Shown here piece after piece: positions 7,144-7,405 of a stretch of DNA of 7,405 nt (positions are counted from its first letter, which is position 1; each line of letters begins with the position of its first letter). Origin of the DNA: CAZKZZ01 sp964557375 (lineage in GTDB: Bacteria > Spirochaetota > Spirochaetia > SPDA01 > CAZJBZ01); contig CAZKZZ010000175.1 in NCBI GenBank assembly GCA_964557375.1, positions 1 through 7,405 of the forward strand, written 5' to 3'. The notes beneath the pieces were generated by a model. The model saw only the letters and a program-made list of their open reading frames with translations, searched no databases and was not told the origin of the DNA. A program made the position numbers and the translations under genes.

Positions 7144-7173
7144 AGCTTACTCCCTGCACCTATCCGCTGTCAA
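7144..7173 (-). promoter_or_regulatory. Candidate sigma-70 promoter of the minus-strand operon
   Basis: On the minus strand a perfect TTGACA -35 box (7173-7168) is followed after 18 nt by TAAGCT (7149-7144), a poor -10 that matches TATAAT at 3 of 6 positions. Transcription would start near 7137, giving a leader of about 75 nt before the ATG at 7061. An alternative -10, CATAAT, lies upstream at 7194-7189 but has only a weak -35. The assignment rests on the -35 box and the position. Confidence 0.4.
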
Positions 7174-7179
7174 CAAATG

Positions 7180-7199
7180 ATATACATGATTATGTGCAT
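7180..7199. promoter_or_regulatory. Imperfect dyad, possible operator
   Basis: ACAT-GATT-ATGT (7184-7195) is a perfect 4-bp inverted repeat around a 4-bp centre. The outer AT pairs (7180-7181 with 7198-7199) also match, leaving two mismatched positions in each arm. It sits just upstream of the candidate -35 of the operon and overlaps the alternative CATAAT box, a good place for a repressor or activator. The arms are short and AT-rich, so chance is not excluded. Confidence 0.3.
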
Positions 7200-7316
7200 A
7201 TTTACAGAAATTACCGATTATGAGCGGGACGCGGGAGTGAGTTAAATAAAAAATGAGTTTAAATCCGGATGGCGTACCCCCTTGCCACAACCCTACCGTT
7301 TGTGTCATCATTTGAG

Positions 7317-7326
7317 TTCTCGAGAA
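7317..7326. promoter_or_regulatory. Perfect 10-bp palindrome TTCTCGAGAA near the divergent gene
   Basis: The palindrome lies 45 nt before the plus-strand ATG. It falls between a possible -35 (TTGAGT, 7312-7317) and a weak -10-like TTTATC (7335-7340) spaced by 17 nt. That position would suit an operator for the divergent gene. Both promoter boxes are poor matches, so the promoter call is tentative. Confidence 0.28.
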
Positions 7327-7358
7327 TAAAACCTTTTATCGTGCAGATGTAACCAAAC

Positions 7359-7363
7359 GGAGG
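7359..7363 (+). promoter_or_regulatory. Ribosome binding site of the divergent gene
   Basis: GGAGG lies 8 nt before the ATG at 7372 and is the main reason for accepting this truncated gene. It overlaps a small AGGCGCCT palindrome (7361-7368). Confidence 0.65.
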
Positions 7364-7371
7364 CGCCTATA

Positions 7372-7405
7372 ATGGAAGCGTTTAAAGCGGCGATTGATTA
7401 TTTTT
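7372..7405 (+). CDS. Start of a divergent plus-strand gene (partial)
   Basis: Only 11 codons are inside the window, reading MEAFKAAIDYF. The start is well supported: GGAGG at 7359-7363 lies 8 nt before the ATG, and no stop occurs before the right edge. The gene is divergent from the operon and shares its intergenic region. Eleven residues cannot identify a protein. The opening is reminiscent of short amphipathic starts such as those of galactitol-type PTS IIC membrane subunits, but that is only an impression, and a regulator or another enzyme is equally possible. Confidence 0.6.
   Translation, partial: MEAFKAAIDYF

Larger units (their letters stand above)
7062..7371. other. Divergent intergenic region
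   Basis: This 310-nt stretch lies between the two divergent starts and holds no convincing gene. It is more AT-rich than the genes, with runs such as TTAAATAAAAAATGAGTTT around 7242-7260. It contains the candidate promoter and leader of the minus-strand operon, an imperfect dyad at 7180-7199, and a palindrome at 7317-7326 close to the plus-strand gene. No rho-independent terminator is visible. Confidence 0.7.

Noticed and set aside
7224..7236. Short direct repeat GCGGGA-C-GCGGGA
   Set aside because: Two 6-bp copies in a short GC-rich patch are too little to call a repeat element or operator.
1..7405. Possible CRISPR, insertion sequence, phage or toxin-antitoxin content
   Set aside because: No regularly spaced repeats, transposase motifs, terminal inverted repeats, phage structural genes or small paired ORFs were seen. 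The genes look like a metabolic and envelope operon.

Overview
The window is bacterial and almost entirely coding on the minus strand. Seven genes run head to tail in one direction, from about 7061 down past position 1, with gaps of 4 to 34 nt or 4-nt ATGA overlaps, so they look like a single operon. The genes use Shine-Dalgarno sites. No terminator, tRNA, rRNA, insertion sequence or CRISPR array was seen. The phylum cannot be fixed from the sequence. A free-living spirochaete-like or other carbohydrate-using anaerobe is a weak guess only.

Reading in the direction of transcription (right to left), the first half encodes cytoplasmic enzymes. These are a creatininase-family metal-dependent amidohydrolase (6234-7061), a two-domain sugar-1-phosphate nucleotidylyltransferase with a left-handed beta-helix acyltransferase-like C-terminus resembling the archaeal GlmU-like/ST0452 type (4672-6216), and a PIG-L/LmbE-family deacetylase (3861-4637).

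The second half is an envelope module. It consists of a signal-anchored protein with a PEGA/carboxypeptidase-regulatory-like beta domain (3008-3838), a six-helix ABC-2-type permease without an ATPase in the window (2137-3003), and an unrecognised 464-residue exported protein with a central coiled coil and a C-terminal membrane anchor (746-2140). It is followed by the N-terminal ~249 residues of a neutral/alkaline ceramidase-like hydrolase (1-749), which runs off the left edge.

At the right end, a ~310-nt intergenic region (7062-7371) separates the operon from a divergent plus-strand gene. Only the first 11 codons of that gene are present (7372-7405). The region contains a consensus -35 box for the operon, an imperfect dyad, a leader hairpin and a perfect 10-bp palindrome near the divergent gene.

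The most notable pattern is the combination itself. Three unrelated metal-dependent hydrolase families that typically cut C-N (amide) bonds are co-transcribed with a nucleotide-sugar-forming enzyme and a membrane module of poorly characterised proteins. A working inference is a pathway that deacylates, activates and exports or imports an N-acylated amino-sugar or lipid-like compound. The sequence alone does not identify the substrate.
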